Part shown: positions 52,984 through 64,000 of the stretch, in pieces
How the letters are laid out: each line of letters opens with the position of its first letter
How positions within the stretch are numbered: position 1 is the first letter of the stretch
Translations under genes and position numbers: made by a program
From: Acanthochlamys bracteata
Taxonomy: Eukaryota > Streptophyta > Magnoliopsida > Pandanales > Velloziaceae
DNA length: 64,000 nt
Direction: 5' to 3'
Assembly (NCBI GenBank): GCA_019914995.1
Contig: CM034135.1
Coordinates: 374,501 to 438,500, forward strand
The notes under the pieces: model-generated
Database searches by the model: none
The model's input: only the letters and a program-made list of their open reading frames with translations
Told to the model about the DNA's origin: nothing

Positions 52984-55023
52984 CTACCAGTAATCTCTGC
53001 AAGAACAAGAACCATCCCTAAAGTAATGAAAAACATTTCTGTCTCTTAGGATTAACTCTCTCCCATAAATCTTTGAGATTAGCTTGGATACAGCATGACA
53101 ATCACCACATATACGTAGGTTTTTAAATATTCGTATGGGTAATTCAGCCCTGGTATTGATGAGACCATAAGCAATTGCCAACTTCTCACTGTGGTAGGAG
53201 ATGACGTGTTCTTTCTCTTCGGATTCTATATCAAAAAGCACAAATTCTATGTTTGGCTCATATCCTAAAACTTTCAACTTTGATTTTATCTCATCCAACT
53301 TCTGATAAATTTCTGCAGAGTCAGGGTGAGATTTATCGCCAACATAGAACTGATGAATAATGCCACCAACCTCTATGCAGCTTTGACCAGGATCCTTGTC
53401 CAAAGCCTTCAATCTCATGAGCATTCTTGCCTTCCTAGCACCATTCCACATAGCCTTGGTGGCATAGATGTTGGACAGCAACACATAAACTCCCCCATCA
53501 TCAGGACGGAGTTCAACGAGGCGTTCTACAGCATACCCTCCTATCTTGGCATTACCATGGATCCAACATGCTCCTAGAAGTGTTGCCCATAACTCAGAGT
53601 TTGCTTTATCTGGTACAGATTTTACAAGAGAAAGTGCTTCTTCCAAGAGGCCAGCTCGACCTAGTGTATCTACCATGCAACCATAGTGTTCAATCTGTGG
53701 TACAATTCCATAAACAGAGATCATTGAATCAAAATACTTCCTTGCTAAATCAACCCAACCCCCATGGCTGCAAGCACAGATGACTCCAATGAATGTAACT
53801 TCATTAGGCTTCACTCCATCCCTTTCCATCTGTTCAAAAACGTCCAATGCTTCAGCCCCATGCCCATTTAGTGCAAGGCCAGCTATCATAGCTGTCCATG
53901 AGAACACGTCCCTAGTTGTCAATGCTTCAAAGACTTCAATCGCCCGAACTATGCAGCCACATTTTGCGTACATGTCTATAAGCGCTGTCCCGATTACAGA
54001 ATCCACCTTCATCTTGTTCCAACTGATATACTTGTGGATGTCTCTTCCTTGTTCCAGGGCTCCTAAAGATGAACAAGCTGATAACAAGCTCACAATGGCT
54101 GCTGGATTCACTTCCACCCCACTTCGCTTCATCTCTGCAAACAAAGCCAATGCTTCATTTGGACAATCTCCTTGGACAAATGCAGTTACCATAGCACTCC
54201 AAGAAACAACATCCTGAACGGGCATTTGTTCGAACATCTTTCGAGACATGTCTAATCTTCCGCACCTTGCATACCCAGCAATCATCACATTCCAAGACTC
54301 AGGACTCCGTTCAGGCATCCTATCAAAAAGCTCCTTAGCAGAATCTATGTCACCGCACTTCATGTACCCATTGATCATTGCATTCCAAGAAACAATCCCT
54401 CTCCCAGGCATCTCATCAAAGAGATGGCGAGCACATTCAAGAAGCCCACAGTTGACATACCCTGAGAGCAATGCACTCCACGAAACCTCATCCTTAACTA
54501 CACTTATTGCCAATAAGCGACGCCCAAGTTCAACCTTTCCACATGTAGCATACATATGTATCAATCCATTCACTGCAAACACATCAAGATCAGCACCATA
54601 CCTGATCATGCACCCATGCAACTGTTCGCCTACGACCAGAGCTGATAACCGTGCACAAGCCTTGAGAAGGAATGGGTAAGTATATGAATTGGATTCAATG
54701 CCTGAGGCTAACATCTTTCGAAAGAGACGAATTGCAGGGGCTGGGGAGGGCGATGCAGCATAACAGCGGATAATGGTGTTCCAAGCGAAGGTATTTGGTT
54801 GAGGAATTTGAGCAAACAGGTTGTGGGCATAATCAGAACTGCAGTGTGGTGAAACAACGAAGGAATCGAGAAGCTTACCGGCGGCAAACGTATCGCTGAA
54901 GAGATTGTTTCTAAGCATTTGGGCATGGATTTGAAGAAGTTGGGGAATCGAAAGCTTGCATGATTGAAGCAGAGCGAGGCATTTTGGATAAGAAGAAGAA
55001 GATTTTGGCGGGAGAATGTTCAT
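52984..55023 (-). CDS. PLS-class PPR protein with E and DYW domains (organelle RNA editing factor)
   Basis: An intronless 679-residue protein. Such proteins bind specific C residues of mitochondrial or plastid transcripts through PPR repeats and convert C to U with the DYW deaminase. From about residue 40, alternating P, L and S repeats are visible (NTFAWNTIIRCYAAS, DEVSWSALLSGYVNC, GIVSWNAMINGYMKC, DVVSWSAMVTAFVQG, DVFSWTAMIAGLALNG). The E region follows (LGRAGLLEEALSLVKSVP, ELWATLLGACWIHGN). The DYW domain starts with the PG box (about residue 550) and holds HSEK (zinc and catalytic Glu), CGDCH (zinc) and the final SCRDYW. The editing target cannot be read by eye; an N-terminal organelle signal is likely but not obvious. 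Confidence 0.95.
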   Translation of the reverse strand: MNILPPKSSSSYPKCLALLQSCKLSIPQLLQIHAQMLRNNLFSDTFAAGKLLDSFVVSPHCSSDYAHNLFAQIPQPNTFAWNTIIRCYAASPSPAPAIRLFRKMLASGIESNSYTYPFLLKACARLSALVVGEQLHGCMIRYGADLDVFAVNGLIHMYATCGKVELGRRLLAISVVKDEVSWSALLSGYVNCGLLECARHLFDEMPGRGIVSWNAMINGYMKCGDIDSAKELFDRMPERSPESWNVMIAGYARCGRLDMSRKMFEQMPVQDVVSWSAMVTAFVQGDCPNEALALFAEMKRSGVEVNPAAIVSLLSACSSLGALEQGRDIHKYISWNKMKVDSVIGTALIDMYAKCGCIVRAIEVFEALTTRDVFSWTAMIAGLALNGHGAEALDVFEQMERDGVKPNEVTFIGVICACSHGGWVDLARKYFDSMISVYGIVPQIEHYGCMVDTLGRAGLLEEALSLVKSVPDKANSELWATLLGACWIHGNAKIGGYAVERLVELRPDDGGVYVLLSNIYATKAMWNGARKARMLMRLKALDKDPGQSCIEVGGIIHQFYVGDKSHPDSAEIYQKLDEIKSKLKVLGYEPNIEFVLFDIESEEKEHVISYHSEKLAIAYGLINTRAELPIRIFKNLRICGDCHAVSKLISKIYGRELILRDRNVFHYFRDGSCSCRDYW

Positions 55024-55478
55024 CGCATTTGGGCTTTGAATTTAATTAAATTCAGAAAGCTACAAGGCTGCTTTATACGTTTTGTAGCAAACATGGAACT
55101 GTTATGGAAAACTAAAACCAAGACCTTGGGTCATACCAAAAATTTCAACTGTTCATAAGAAAATTTGCTTTTCTGCAGATTGTTGGCCGGGCTCTCCATA
55201 AAATTCCTACACGCCATGGGCATGCATGCATCGACGATTACCCAGAGTATACTCCAGAAGCAGATATCAAAGGAAATTATTTTTGTTTGAGATGGATTCA
55301 TGCGACAAGAAGAAAAATGTAATTGTGTTAAGTTCTTTTTGTTCGGTGTGTTCCTCATGAACTGCTGGTGCATGCTTTGTTATTTACTAGTGTAAGTAAT
55401 CTTGCCTCAATCTTTTATAGGCTTTGACGTATAGAATGTTCATAATTGTTTAATAATGGACCGACGTAGGTTGAGTTA
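55024..55478. other. Divergent promoter region of the DYW and HYPK genes
   Basis: No gene seen. The spacer between the divergent starts at 55023 and 55883 is 859 bases, a large part of it the MITE-like element at 55479. Confidence 0.45.
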
Positions 55479-55736
55479 GGCGCTGTTTGGTTCTCCTGCT
55501 TATCAATTTTTCTCAATTTTTCTTCATTTCATATTTTTCAATACATATTTTATAAATATATAAAAAGTTTATTTAAAAATTTAAAAAATGTAAAAAAATT
55601 TTACGAAGTGAGATCTTTTTATTACATATTTTTATTATTTTTTTTAAAGTAAAAAAAATATAACTCATTTTTTAAAAAAATTAAAATATTTTTTATTTTA
55701 TAAAAGTTCCATTTCATAAATAATTTCAAACGCCCC
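55479..55736 (+). mobile_element. MITE-like AT-rich element, copy 3 (best preserved)
   Basis: Flanked by TTA on both sides (55476-55478 and 55737-55739). Ends GGCGCTGTTTGG and CAAACGCCCC form imperfect inverted repeats. Length is 258 bp, with no coding capacity. The AT core matches 9196-9445 closely and 47873-48087 in reverse. TTA sites and size fit non-autonomous PIF/Harbinger (Tourist-like) elements. It sits in the short spacer between two divergent genes. Confidence 0.65.
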
Positions 55737-55882
55737 TTAATCCAGTGCCTCTATTGGGCTGATACTAATGGGCTTCACCTAGTGCTAGATAATGGGATCG
55801 AAGCCCTTTTTTTACTTAAAACTGAAACTAACAAAGAACAGAACCCGACTAAGAAGAGATTGGAGAGCAGCGGCGGCAGGCG

Positions 55883-57106
55883 ATGGAGGGCGGCGCCGGA
55901 GATGATGGCGGCGGTACAGCAGCGACGGCAGCCGAGAACTCGAAGGACATGCAGCAACAGAGTAAGGCACTCGACAAGCTCACTGACCGTGTCGAGGATC
56001 GACAGCTAGACTCCACACGAGTCCACCAGGTAAGTTATCGAAAATTTACTTATCTTTTTCTTTGCGAATTGATTATTTTTTCCCTGCGTTAAAGAAATAG
56101 CAGAACTTTTTACCATACTTTCAATGAGATTTTCTTAAAAAAATATTTTTGGAGAAATCAAATTCACTCTCTCATGTCTTGTGCAAAAAACGAATTTTGT
56201 TTTGTTTAGGGGTGCTGGAAGTATGCAATAGCTTTGATTTAGTTCAGTTCAATCTAGGTGTTTGGAAATTCTTGGAGCTTAAATCTTGTGAATTGTATTG
56301 TATATGATGCTATGTTGTGTTTAATAAGATTGTTGCCTGGAAATCTGTGAAAGATTAGCTCATGTATGGTGTGTGCATTAGTGAATTTTCCTTATTAAGA
56401 CATAGGGAGTTTTCTTAGTTTCACTTGTAATACTTACGGCAAATTGAGATTTTTTGTACAGGCAATGGCATCTCTTGCTTCATCTGCAGAAGCCGATCTA
56501 AATGCAAAGAAACTGAGGTGTGTTTAATTGCCTATTTTGATTCGTTAGAGGCTTAGTATGCTCAAGTAACTTGATTTGCCATAATTAGCTTTCTGGATGT
56601 AGGCTGAGGTTGCGTAGAATATAGCAGTCTCTTTTAATGCAACAAAGTTGATAGTGAAGGCTGTTTTGGTTGGTTAACAGAGGTGGAGTAGTTACAATTC
56701 AGATATTATCTTAAGCCTTCTGAATACTTTATGTTTATGGGTGGTTAAAAGTGGTTCAATAGGCTGATGAATTCTACTTTTAAGGTATTGATCATTTAAG
56801 ATTAGGTTGTTGCTTGAACGAAGTTGTTTGCTTCTGCTTCCTGCTAGTGTGTATGTGCTTATTTCTTATTATTGATGTGCTATTAGAGAGAAAGAATTGG
56901 CTGCTGTCAAGATCAATGCTGCTGATGTTGAAATTATTGCTAATGAGCTTGAGGTAAAACTTGTAGTCTCTAATTTGGAACTAGTTAACTTGATCCTTTC
57001 TGAAATATTGCTTTTGATTTTATAGTTGGACAAGAAGGTTGCTGAGAGAACCTTACGTGAACATAAGGGTGATGCAGTTGCTGCCATCCGGTCATTGCTT
57101 CACTAG
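55883..57106 (+). CDS. HYPK: HYPK (huntingtin-interacting protein K homologue), NatA-associated
   Basis: A small ribosome-associated partner of the NatA N-terminal acetyltransferase, needed for normal NatA activity in plants. Four exons: 55883-56029, 56462-56517, 56887-56953, 57026-57106; 351 bases, 116 residues. Diagnostic blocks: QSKALDKLTDRVEDRQLDST (about residues 26-45), the helix LNAKKLREKELAAVKINAADVEIIANELE, and the C-terminal UBA-like end LDKKVAERTLREHKGDAVAAIRSLLH. The N-terminal 22 residues are Gly/Ala-rich and variable in the family. Two GGGCT/GGGCTT boxes lie at 55755-55775 before the ATG. It looks intact. Confidence 0.96.
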
Positions 57107-57865
57107 AGCATTTGCAAATGCCTCTGTGTTTTTTTCTCAAAATGGCATGCTTGGGAGGGTTCCAACGAATGCTTGTTCAAATTCTGGCACCTGTATTCTA
57201 AGTAAAATTTTTTAAGACCCATGTCAGGGATTATCTGGGCATATATATGTTCCTTCCGAAGAAAGATTTAGCTTTGTTGAACTTCTTATGTGTGCACAGC
57301 AAAGCTTCAAAAGATGCAAACTATGTAGAAATCACATGCATGTACGCCCTTAGGACTCGTAAGCAATGGCAAGAAATTAAACATGAATATCGTCACAGAA
57401 GTGTGCGGATAGTCAATTATACAGAAAACTTTCTGCATTAATGAAAGATTAGTGGAAATTGCCCCTTCAAATAAACAGTCTTCATGCTATATACCTCCCT
57501 CGTGCCTTGTTCCGTAGCCTGTTTTCAATCATCATTTACACAACGGCACTCAGCTGGCAAACCTCGCAAAATAAACAAGATTCTTAGAGCCTTTACAAAC
57601 ACAGACAGCCTCACCGTCATAGGCAATATAATGCATCTGCTAGGTAGCCACATGCCTCTTTCTGGTCTCAACAATTCATGACAAGATGGTGGCACAAAAA
57701 AAATCATGAATAAGTATGTCCCCGGTGATTGAACCAAAATTGCTCAGTGCCAACACGCCATATTCAAATTTTTTGTTGTTTACGGCATTTGATGCTGTTA
57801 CCAATGACCTGGAATGAGCCAAGATGGCTCAGATCCGTGAGAGGTTGATGACTTCAATCCACATA
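57107..57865. other. Shared 3' flank of two convergent genes
   Basis: HYPK ends at 57106 and the kinase at 57866 on the other strand. The 759-base spacer should contain both 3' UTRs. No further gene is seen. Confidence 0.5.
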
Positions 57866-60676
57866 TTAGTTGATGCCATCCTCTTGATCATTTAGCTTTG
57901 CGGAATTTCTTGCAGATTCTCCATGCACTGGGCGTTGCAACTGCGCCTGCAGCACAGTCTGCCTCTGGATATCCTTTAACTTTTCCAGCAGGTCCTGGAA
58001 ACTTGGTCGACAACTTGGCTCACTGCACATGGAAATGCAGGTAACCAATCAAAAACTAAAAAGGAGTTTGTCCTATGAAGTAGGAAAACATATCGCCTAA
58101 TATTAGAGAACAAACAACAACCCGCAAGCTGAATAAGAATAAGATGAAACCTGTGCCAACAACTTTCAATGATCGACACCCATCTGGGATCCAAGTCACT
58201 TGGAAGCTCCAATCTCTGGTTCATAAATCCTACTGCGCCAATAATCTGGATGGAACGGTAAATTATACAATTCTATCAAACAAAATGATAACAAATACAT
58301 TGTAACTCTAAGACAAACATCTGTCAATGTAAGCATAAAAATTGTAAAACCAGCATAGGACTTCAATAGTAGGCACCATTTTTTTCACTCTGTTTGAGAA
58401 ACACAGTGACCAAGTTCTTTGATGTTTACAACTATACAAGAGGACACTACCAATAATAGTAAATTGCTTTGTTCAAGTTCTCTAGAAATATTTTCCATAA
58501 TCGATGTAGCTACACAAGAAATGCTCCATGCAAACCCCTGTGCTCCGTACTATCTCTAGGCAAAACTTTCCATGCCAGTTGTGGTGTCAGGATGGAAATT
58601 CACTATGATGCTTCCACAGGTGTTTCACTCAACAGCCTGTTAAAAGGTGAAGAAAAACCTTGGCAGAGACCCAGGAAAGGCCCGCACGATTTATAAATTC
58701 TTGAAAAATTCCAACTTATACCTCCTCTCATGATGACTTCTATGTATTAGAAGTCAATCTGCTAAATCTTTCAGGTCCTATCACAGATCAGTTAATATAA
58801 GCTGTTTCATACTCGCAACATGCGAACGAGAAAAGCACACATAGCTTGTTCAATTATATTAGATGCTTTGATAAAAGATAGGCAGGTTTCTATATATAGC
58901 ACACGTAGCAATATTTTATGTAATTCATAATAAACAAAATCTAAGAAACAGCATATTCGCATTTAAATGTGGATAATTTCAATAAAGGATTGCAAGAAGA
59001 AGCTACCTGCATTGAGTTGAGATTTTCCCAAGGAATCTTTTCAGTAACCAACTCCCAGAGTATCACACCATAGCTGTAAACATCAGACCTGAGGTTCCAT
59101 AGAAAGGCACTAGTTACTTGATGCACCTTTCCAATTCCACTCATCATTCACATCAGAAAATGCAAGTTACTAAACCTACTTCTCATCCGAAGGTTCATTG
59201 CGAAGAACTTCTGGTGCCATCCATTGAGGCTGAATAAGAGAATGCAAAACACATTAGATTGTTCATCAGATTATTGTACAGCCGTGCAAGCTTCAGAGTC
59301 AGCTAATGTTTTATCTTTGACTGAAGCACACATTCTATACTTACTGTTCCTTTTCCAGTTCTTGTTGACAAATAAGTCTCACGCTTCAAACGTGAAAGAC
59401 CAAAATCTGCAACCTGAAGCAGAAAAAAGGAGGATGTTTATGCATATGTCATTTGAGTGGCCATCCAAATAGAAAGGTAAAAGACAAACCTTCACTGTCC
59501 AGTTTTTATCTACTAGCAAGTTCGATGACTTCAAATCACGATGAACAATAGGTGGGTTGTAATGATGAAGATAATTCATGCCTCTTGCCTGACAAGGATA
59601 AGCCAATGCAAACTACAATTAAAACCAACATAACTATGTACATCATGCTCTTTAAGAGCTTGTAGGGATCCAGAAGATGTAAACAATGTTTCATAAGGGA
59701 AGTTGCTCTATTGCATGAAAACAACTTAATTATGGAACAACAGATCCCAGTTCACCCCCTCCCCTCTATTCAAAGCCACTACAATTACTAAGTTTGCATG
59801 GCAAGGTTATAGGATAGGACCCAGAGGATCTATATATGTGTGTTTCATTTACCAAGATTAAGCTAGGGGAACCTGCATCTCTATTAGGAGTAAGTCTGAA
59901 GGAAATATATACTCACGACATCCATAGCCATTTGAACACGCCGTCTCCAATCCAGCCTCGTGTTGCTCCTTTGAAGTAGCCGGAACAAGCTTCCACTGCA
60001 GCATAGGGCATAAAGATGAATGTCATATAATGAAGCATGACAGAAGAAGATTGTGGGTTTGTACGTGTTTTTGCTTTGTCTCCTGGCTAAGAGGTTATCT
60101 TCTGGATACCATCTTTTGATGATTACAAATTGCACCTTGAAATCCCTACTTAAGCAATCTGTTGCTACTATACTATACACAGAGTGTCTCAGTCATATAA
60201 GGGTCGTAGAGACAACCAAACACAACATGGATTCATGTGAGATTTTATGAGCAGGTATGATGAGATATACTATACACGGTTTGATTGAGTATTCAAATTT
60301 AAATGCTGTGTTATAAACTTTGACTACAATAAAAAACTAGTCAAAAAGCAATCATCATAATACTAACCAACTTTCCAGTACTCCTTGCCTAATAAGAAAC
60401 CAATCAAATAAGAAGCATTTCATTTGTTCTACAGAAAATTAATTAAACTCACCGTGGAAGAAACTCCGTCACAATGCAAAGATGCTGAGGAGAAGTAACA
60501 GCTCCCATGAAAAGCAAAATATTTGGATGCCGTAACTTCTTCATGAGTGACACCTTCATTAATACATTGAGGTTAGATTGTCAATTTTATAAGGTAGGAT
60601 ATTAAACCAAATGTTATTAATTAAGATGATCCATTGAGGGAGTGATAAGAACCCACCAACACATTCACTCTATAAA

Positions 60677-60713
<37 letters not shown>

Positions 60714-63403
60714 ATCTATAACAGCATGCTGTATGCAAGTTAAATTCAAGAATATTAATACTTTGTAAAGCTATTTGTTGAGCTACCTCTTGCCTAAAGG
60801 ATAGTATAATTTCATCAGAATACTCAAGTTTTGAAAAAAACTTGACTGCAACATCCTGCACAAAATTGAGTATGCAGTTATCAATGTAATCAAACACCTC
60901 TAATATAAAAAAACAGAAGAGTTCATAAAACCAAAGTCTGAAATCAGTCAATGACCAGTTTGTATGCCTTCTCAGGCCATAGAAGAGAGTTCATAGAGAA
61001 GCTGGTTGATAATTTCCACACAATTTTAGCAATTTTATCAAATAAGTCACACATAGCTTAGTTTAACATTCAGGTTGATCCAGTATTTCTGCCACTACAA
61101 CGAGCAAAAACTAGTAAATCATAAGGAAGAAGCAATGACAATTGTGAAGTTACCATATTCTTGCAAAAATAACGAATAAAAAGGCAGTCCAATCAAAATG
61201 CAACAGATATAAGGGAATGAAAGGCTAGACATACCGAGCCATACCACAATGCATGGTATACAGTTCCACAGGAACCTGTGCAAGCATCAAATCAGTACAA
61301 GACTACCAGTTCCACTAACAAATGCTTAAAGGCCAACGACTTCAAAATATTGTTAGCTTCCACTAACAAATGCTTAAAGGCCAACAACTTCAAAATATTG
61401 TTACCTTGACCTATCTGTTCTCCAATTGTCAGGTCTTCCCATAAGATTTCATAATCTAAGCAATCACTATCCATGTCCAACTTATGGACAGCAGTGCTGC
61501 AAGTGCTACCACTGCTGCTGACGCTGCTTATGCTGTTGGCATTTGCAGATGACCATGATCCTGAAGCATCGTAATTTCCAGTACGATAACCTTCATGGGC
61601 CTGGCTTTCAAGCTTGGAGCTGGATTCTGGAGTACTATGATGATCCAAGTCATTATCTTGATCATTATGTAACCATGGCCAACTAGAGTTGGAGTGGTTC
61701 CTTGCTTCAATGTTCTCGTTCTCTTGACCTTTCCAAGGCCATATCCCTCTCTTAGAGATCCATGCTTCAGCCTTGGAGTTTATGATCTTCTGAAGTGCAG
61801 CTTTTCCTTCAATTAACTCGTCAATCACCCTACTTGGTTTTCCAGGAGACTTCTCCTCAGGAGCTGAGGAAGTATGTGCATCAAAAGGTGAAGGTGGCAC
61901 ATCTCTGGGAGTGCTAGCACCACTGGAGTTTGCATCCTCCTTATGTTCAGCATCAGGGAAGCCATGCTCAGAACGTTGACTATCACTATCACGATCTGTG
62001 CTGTTCTCAGATGCCTTTATTTTAGACCGCACTTTGTTTGTAACTGTGATGGCCTGTTACGGTAAACTAAGTTTAAGAAAGTGTAAACAACAGTTGTCAT
62101 AAAATTTAGGTAAGAGCCCACTGTTATTTGCATTCTAACGATTCAGAATTTGGAATGTAAACTTACCAAATTTGAGATTTTGGAAGCAATAGCAGCTTGA
62201 AGAGGTTGCTGAGAGTCAGAATTGTCTCGGACAGTGAAACTGAACTTCCGCCTGTTGAATTGACCAAAGCCAGTAGCCTGGGGCTTAGGGGAACTAGGAG
62301 GAGAATCCACATCATGAAAGAATCTTGAGTCATTAGAAACACAGACTACGCCTACCAAACTACTATTATCATCATAAAAGGGCGTAGTAGTGGAGATAGC
62401 TAGAAAGCGTTCCCCTGACTTGCTCTTTACAGGAAACTTTCCGCTCCAGCTCTCCCCCATACTTATTCGGTCAATAATACTACTTGCAAAGTCAAATTTG
62501 TGTGCATCAATTATCAGCTCAAAGGCATCCTTACCAAGGGCTTCGGCTGCAGAGTAACCATAAAGGTTCTCAGCGGATCTGTTCCTGTTTTAGAAAGTGC
62601 ACATAGTTAAATTTCTACTGCCAAAATTTTGTAGTCAATAAAGATATGGAGAAATTAACGAGTTCACTTTCAATTTCTTAAGAAAGTCAGTAAGAATCAT
62701 CATTTCTCATTTATCAATCACTGAAATTCCAACATCAAGTCACCAAGATTTTCAAGACCCATCAACAGCACCACACACAATACAGCTATTCAATTTATAC
62801 CAATATCATCTGCTATATGATTATTTTCTTATGCACCCAAAACTCAAAGCTTAAAACTACCGAAACAAATTACCGGAGTATACTTTAGAAAACTTATGAC
62901 CACCCCAGAAATAGGATAACAACAGATCAAATGGAAGTTAAGATTCAAAACCAAGCAAAGAACTAAACTAGATCGACATTAATTTCCACACATGAATCTC
63001 ACCAGTAGATAATCCTGCCACTGAGATCAAATATGTGCACAGACTGCCCCATAGACTGCAACACATTTAAGCACTGCTTCTCTGACAACCCATGCCCCAC
63101 CGCAGCATCCTCATCCGCGCCACCACTGCCTCCACCGTCCCTGCTCTCTCTCTGCAACCTCGAAGACGACTGACCGAATGAAACGGAATCCCTCCTCCCC
63201 CCGGCCGGAGACGGGGGTTCTCCCCCACTCCGCCTACGAGACCAGCTCGGTGGTAGTGGTGCCGACCGTTGCGGCGACACCGAATGCGATCGCCGGCGAT
63301 CGCCAGCTGTCACAAGCTTGGACATCTCTCGTTTCAGTACAGCTTGGCCTTCTTCTAACTGCCTGATTTTCTTCACCAGCTCTTCTGCGGGTGGAGTTTC
63401 CAT
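57866..63403 (-). CDS. PAS-domain Raf-like MAPKKK (plant B3-type Raf group)
   Basis: A cytosolic Ser/Thr protein kinase of the plant Raf-like MAPKKK family. Thirteen exons: 63003-63403, 62167-62584, 61405-62053, 61235-61275, 60787-60855, 60453-60553, 59917-59995, 59490-59588, 59345-59413, 59180-59229, 59007-59088, 58151-58245, 57866-58022; 2310 bases, 769 residues. Domain order: coiled coil [24 protein letters not shown] domain (about residues 110-235, [32 protein letters not shown]); Ser-rich linker with [12 protein letters not shown]; kinase domain with GQGSCGTVY (P-loop), VAVK (catalytic Lys), [24 protein letters not shown] and [13 protein letters not shown]. All catalytic residues are present. 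It looks intact. Confidence 0.95.
60683..60710. repeat. (GA)14 microsatellite in kinase intron 5
   Basis: An uninterrupted GA dinucleotide run between the exons ending at 60787 and starting at 60553. It is likely to vary in length between individuals. Confidence 0.95.
61310..61405 (-). repeat. Tandem 48-bp duplication spanning a splice donor in the kinase gene
   Basis: Two units, 61358-61405 and 61310-61357, differ at only two positions. The first unit in transcript order begins at the last exon base and holds the donor G/GTAACA. In the second the same place reads GCTAACA, so the duplicated donor has lost its GT. Confidence 0.85.
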
Positions 63404-64000
63404 GGCTTTAAGCAATAAGCAAGTATCCCTAGAATCGTCCTCTTCGCTACTCGAAGAAGCAGCAATTGATTCTTCTCTTCATCACCAGAAGCTCAATTTC
63501 AGTGAAAACCAACAACTATCTATATGATCTAAGAGTTAGAGATCACAATTAATAGCAAGGATAGATAATTTTTGGGGAATTTGAGCTTGTTATTGATTCT
63601 GCTAAATCCAAGCTTAAACAATTAAAATAATTCTATTTCAACTTCAAGACAATCAATCAAGTTCGAAGAAGAATAGAAAACTTGTAGAAAATCAGAAGCA
63701 AAGAAGAAGGAAAGAATTAGGGAGAAGAGATTTGTGTGATTTCAGGGTTCACGAAAAAATGGTTCCAAATTTTTCTGAAACTTTCTGTTTTTATTTTTCG
63801 CTTTCTTGCTTAGAGCATACTTTGGGGCGCGGGGTACCGGGATAGAGCTGGCTCTTCAGTTTCTCCTGTTTTGCCTTTTTCGTTTGGCTCTTATAATTTC
63901 TTTATTTATTTTTTGTTCATTTTGATTACAGTACACTTTTAATAATAAAAAATTTTGAAAGATAATTGCTATTTTTAGCTTGGCATCTCAGATATATTAT
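63404..64000 (-). other. 5' leader and promoter region of the PAS-Raf kinase
   Basis: No other gene is seen up to the right edge. The stretch 63404-63790 is rich in GAA/AAG on the minus strand, as in many plant leaders. A leader intron cannot be excluded. Confidence 0.45.

Noticed and set aside
53780..54679. Plus-strand open frames of up to 145 codons
   Set aside because: They are antisense to the DYW gene and repeat with its PPR periodicity.
60683..60710. GA run as a regulatory GAGA element
   Set aside because: It lies deep in an intron and is a simple microsatellite; no regulatory role is supported.

Overview
The window is plant nuclear DNA, most likely from a eudicot. The evidence is AT-rich intergenic sequence, multi-exon genes with GT-AG introns, a CC-type NLR cluster, PPR genes, a class C GH9 endoglucanase with a CBM49-like tail, and plant LTR retrotransposon remnants. 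The species cannot be fixed from the sequence alone.

Region 1 (1-18.1 kb) is a decaying NLR resistance-gene cluster. It starts inside a CC-NB-ARC-LRR gene (1-3184, one frameshift in the NB-ARC). Two 3'-end duplicates follow: one carrying a frameshift and a nonsense codon (8113-8928), and one split by nested LTR insertions (9455-14128). A TGT...ACA gypsy-type LTR (9567-13940) sits in the LRR tail and itself contains a TG...CA copia-type LTR (11162-13384). A second LTR of the same copia-type family lies at 5264-7462, and a paralogous empty site survives near 14583. Downstream are an orphan small membrane-protein gene (15753-16199) and two head-to-head LRR remnants (16714-18060).

Region 2 (18.6-41.2 kb, all intact genes on the minus strand) holds a two-exon Asp/Glu-rich protein, a PPR pseudogene, galactokinase (13 exons, 499 aa), mitochondrial complex I subunit NDUFA5/B13 (2 exons), a secreted GH9 class C endoglucanase (10 exons, 628 aa), a plus-strand cyclic-nucleotide-gated-channel pseudogene, and prefoldin subunit 3 (6 exons, 190 aa).

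Region 3 (41.2-64 kb) holds an atypical IBH1-like bHLH (minus), GINS subunit SLD5 (plus, 6 exons, two E2F-like sites upstream), an intronless PLS-DYW PPR RNA-editing factor (minus), HYPK (plus, 4 exons) and a PAS-domain Raf-like MAPKKK (minus, 13 exons, 769 aa). AT-rich MITE-like elements are scattered between genes.

The intact genes are mostly single-copy housekeeping functions. From memory, galactokinase, bHLH148, HYPK and a PAS-Raf kinase also lie close together on Arabidopsis chromosome 3, so regions 2 and 3 look like an old conserved block next to a fast-turning NLR cluster. I found no convincing undescribed biochemical system. The most informative signals are the nested insertions with their empty site, the NLR decay, a duplicated and inactivated splice donor in the kinase gene, and the small orphan membrane protein.
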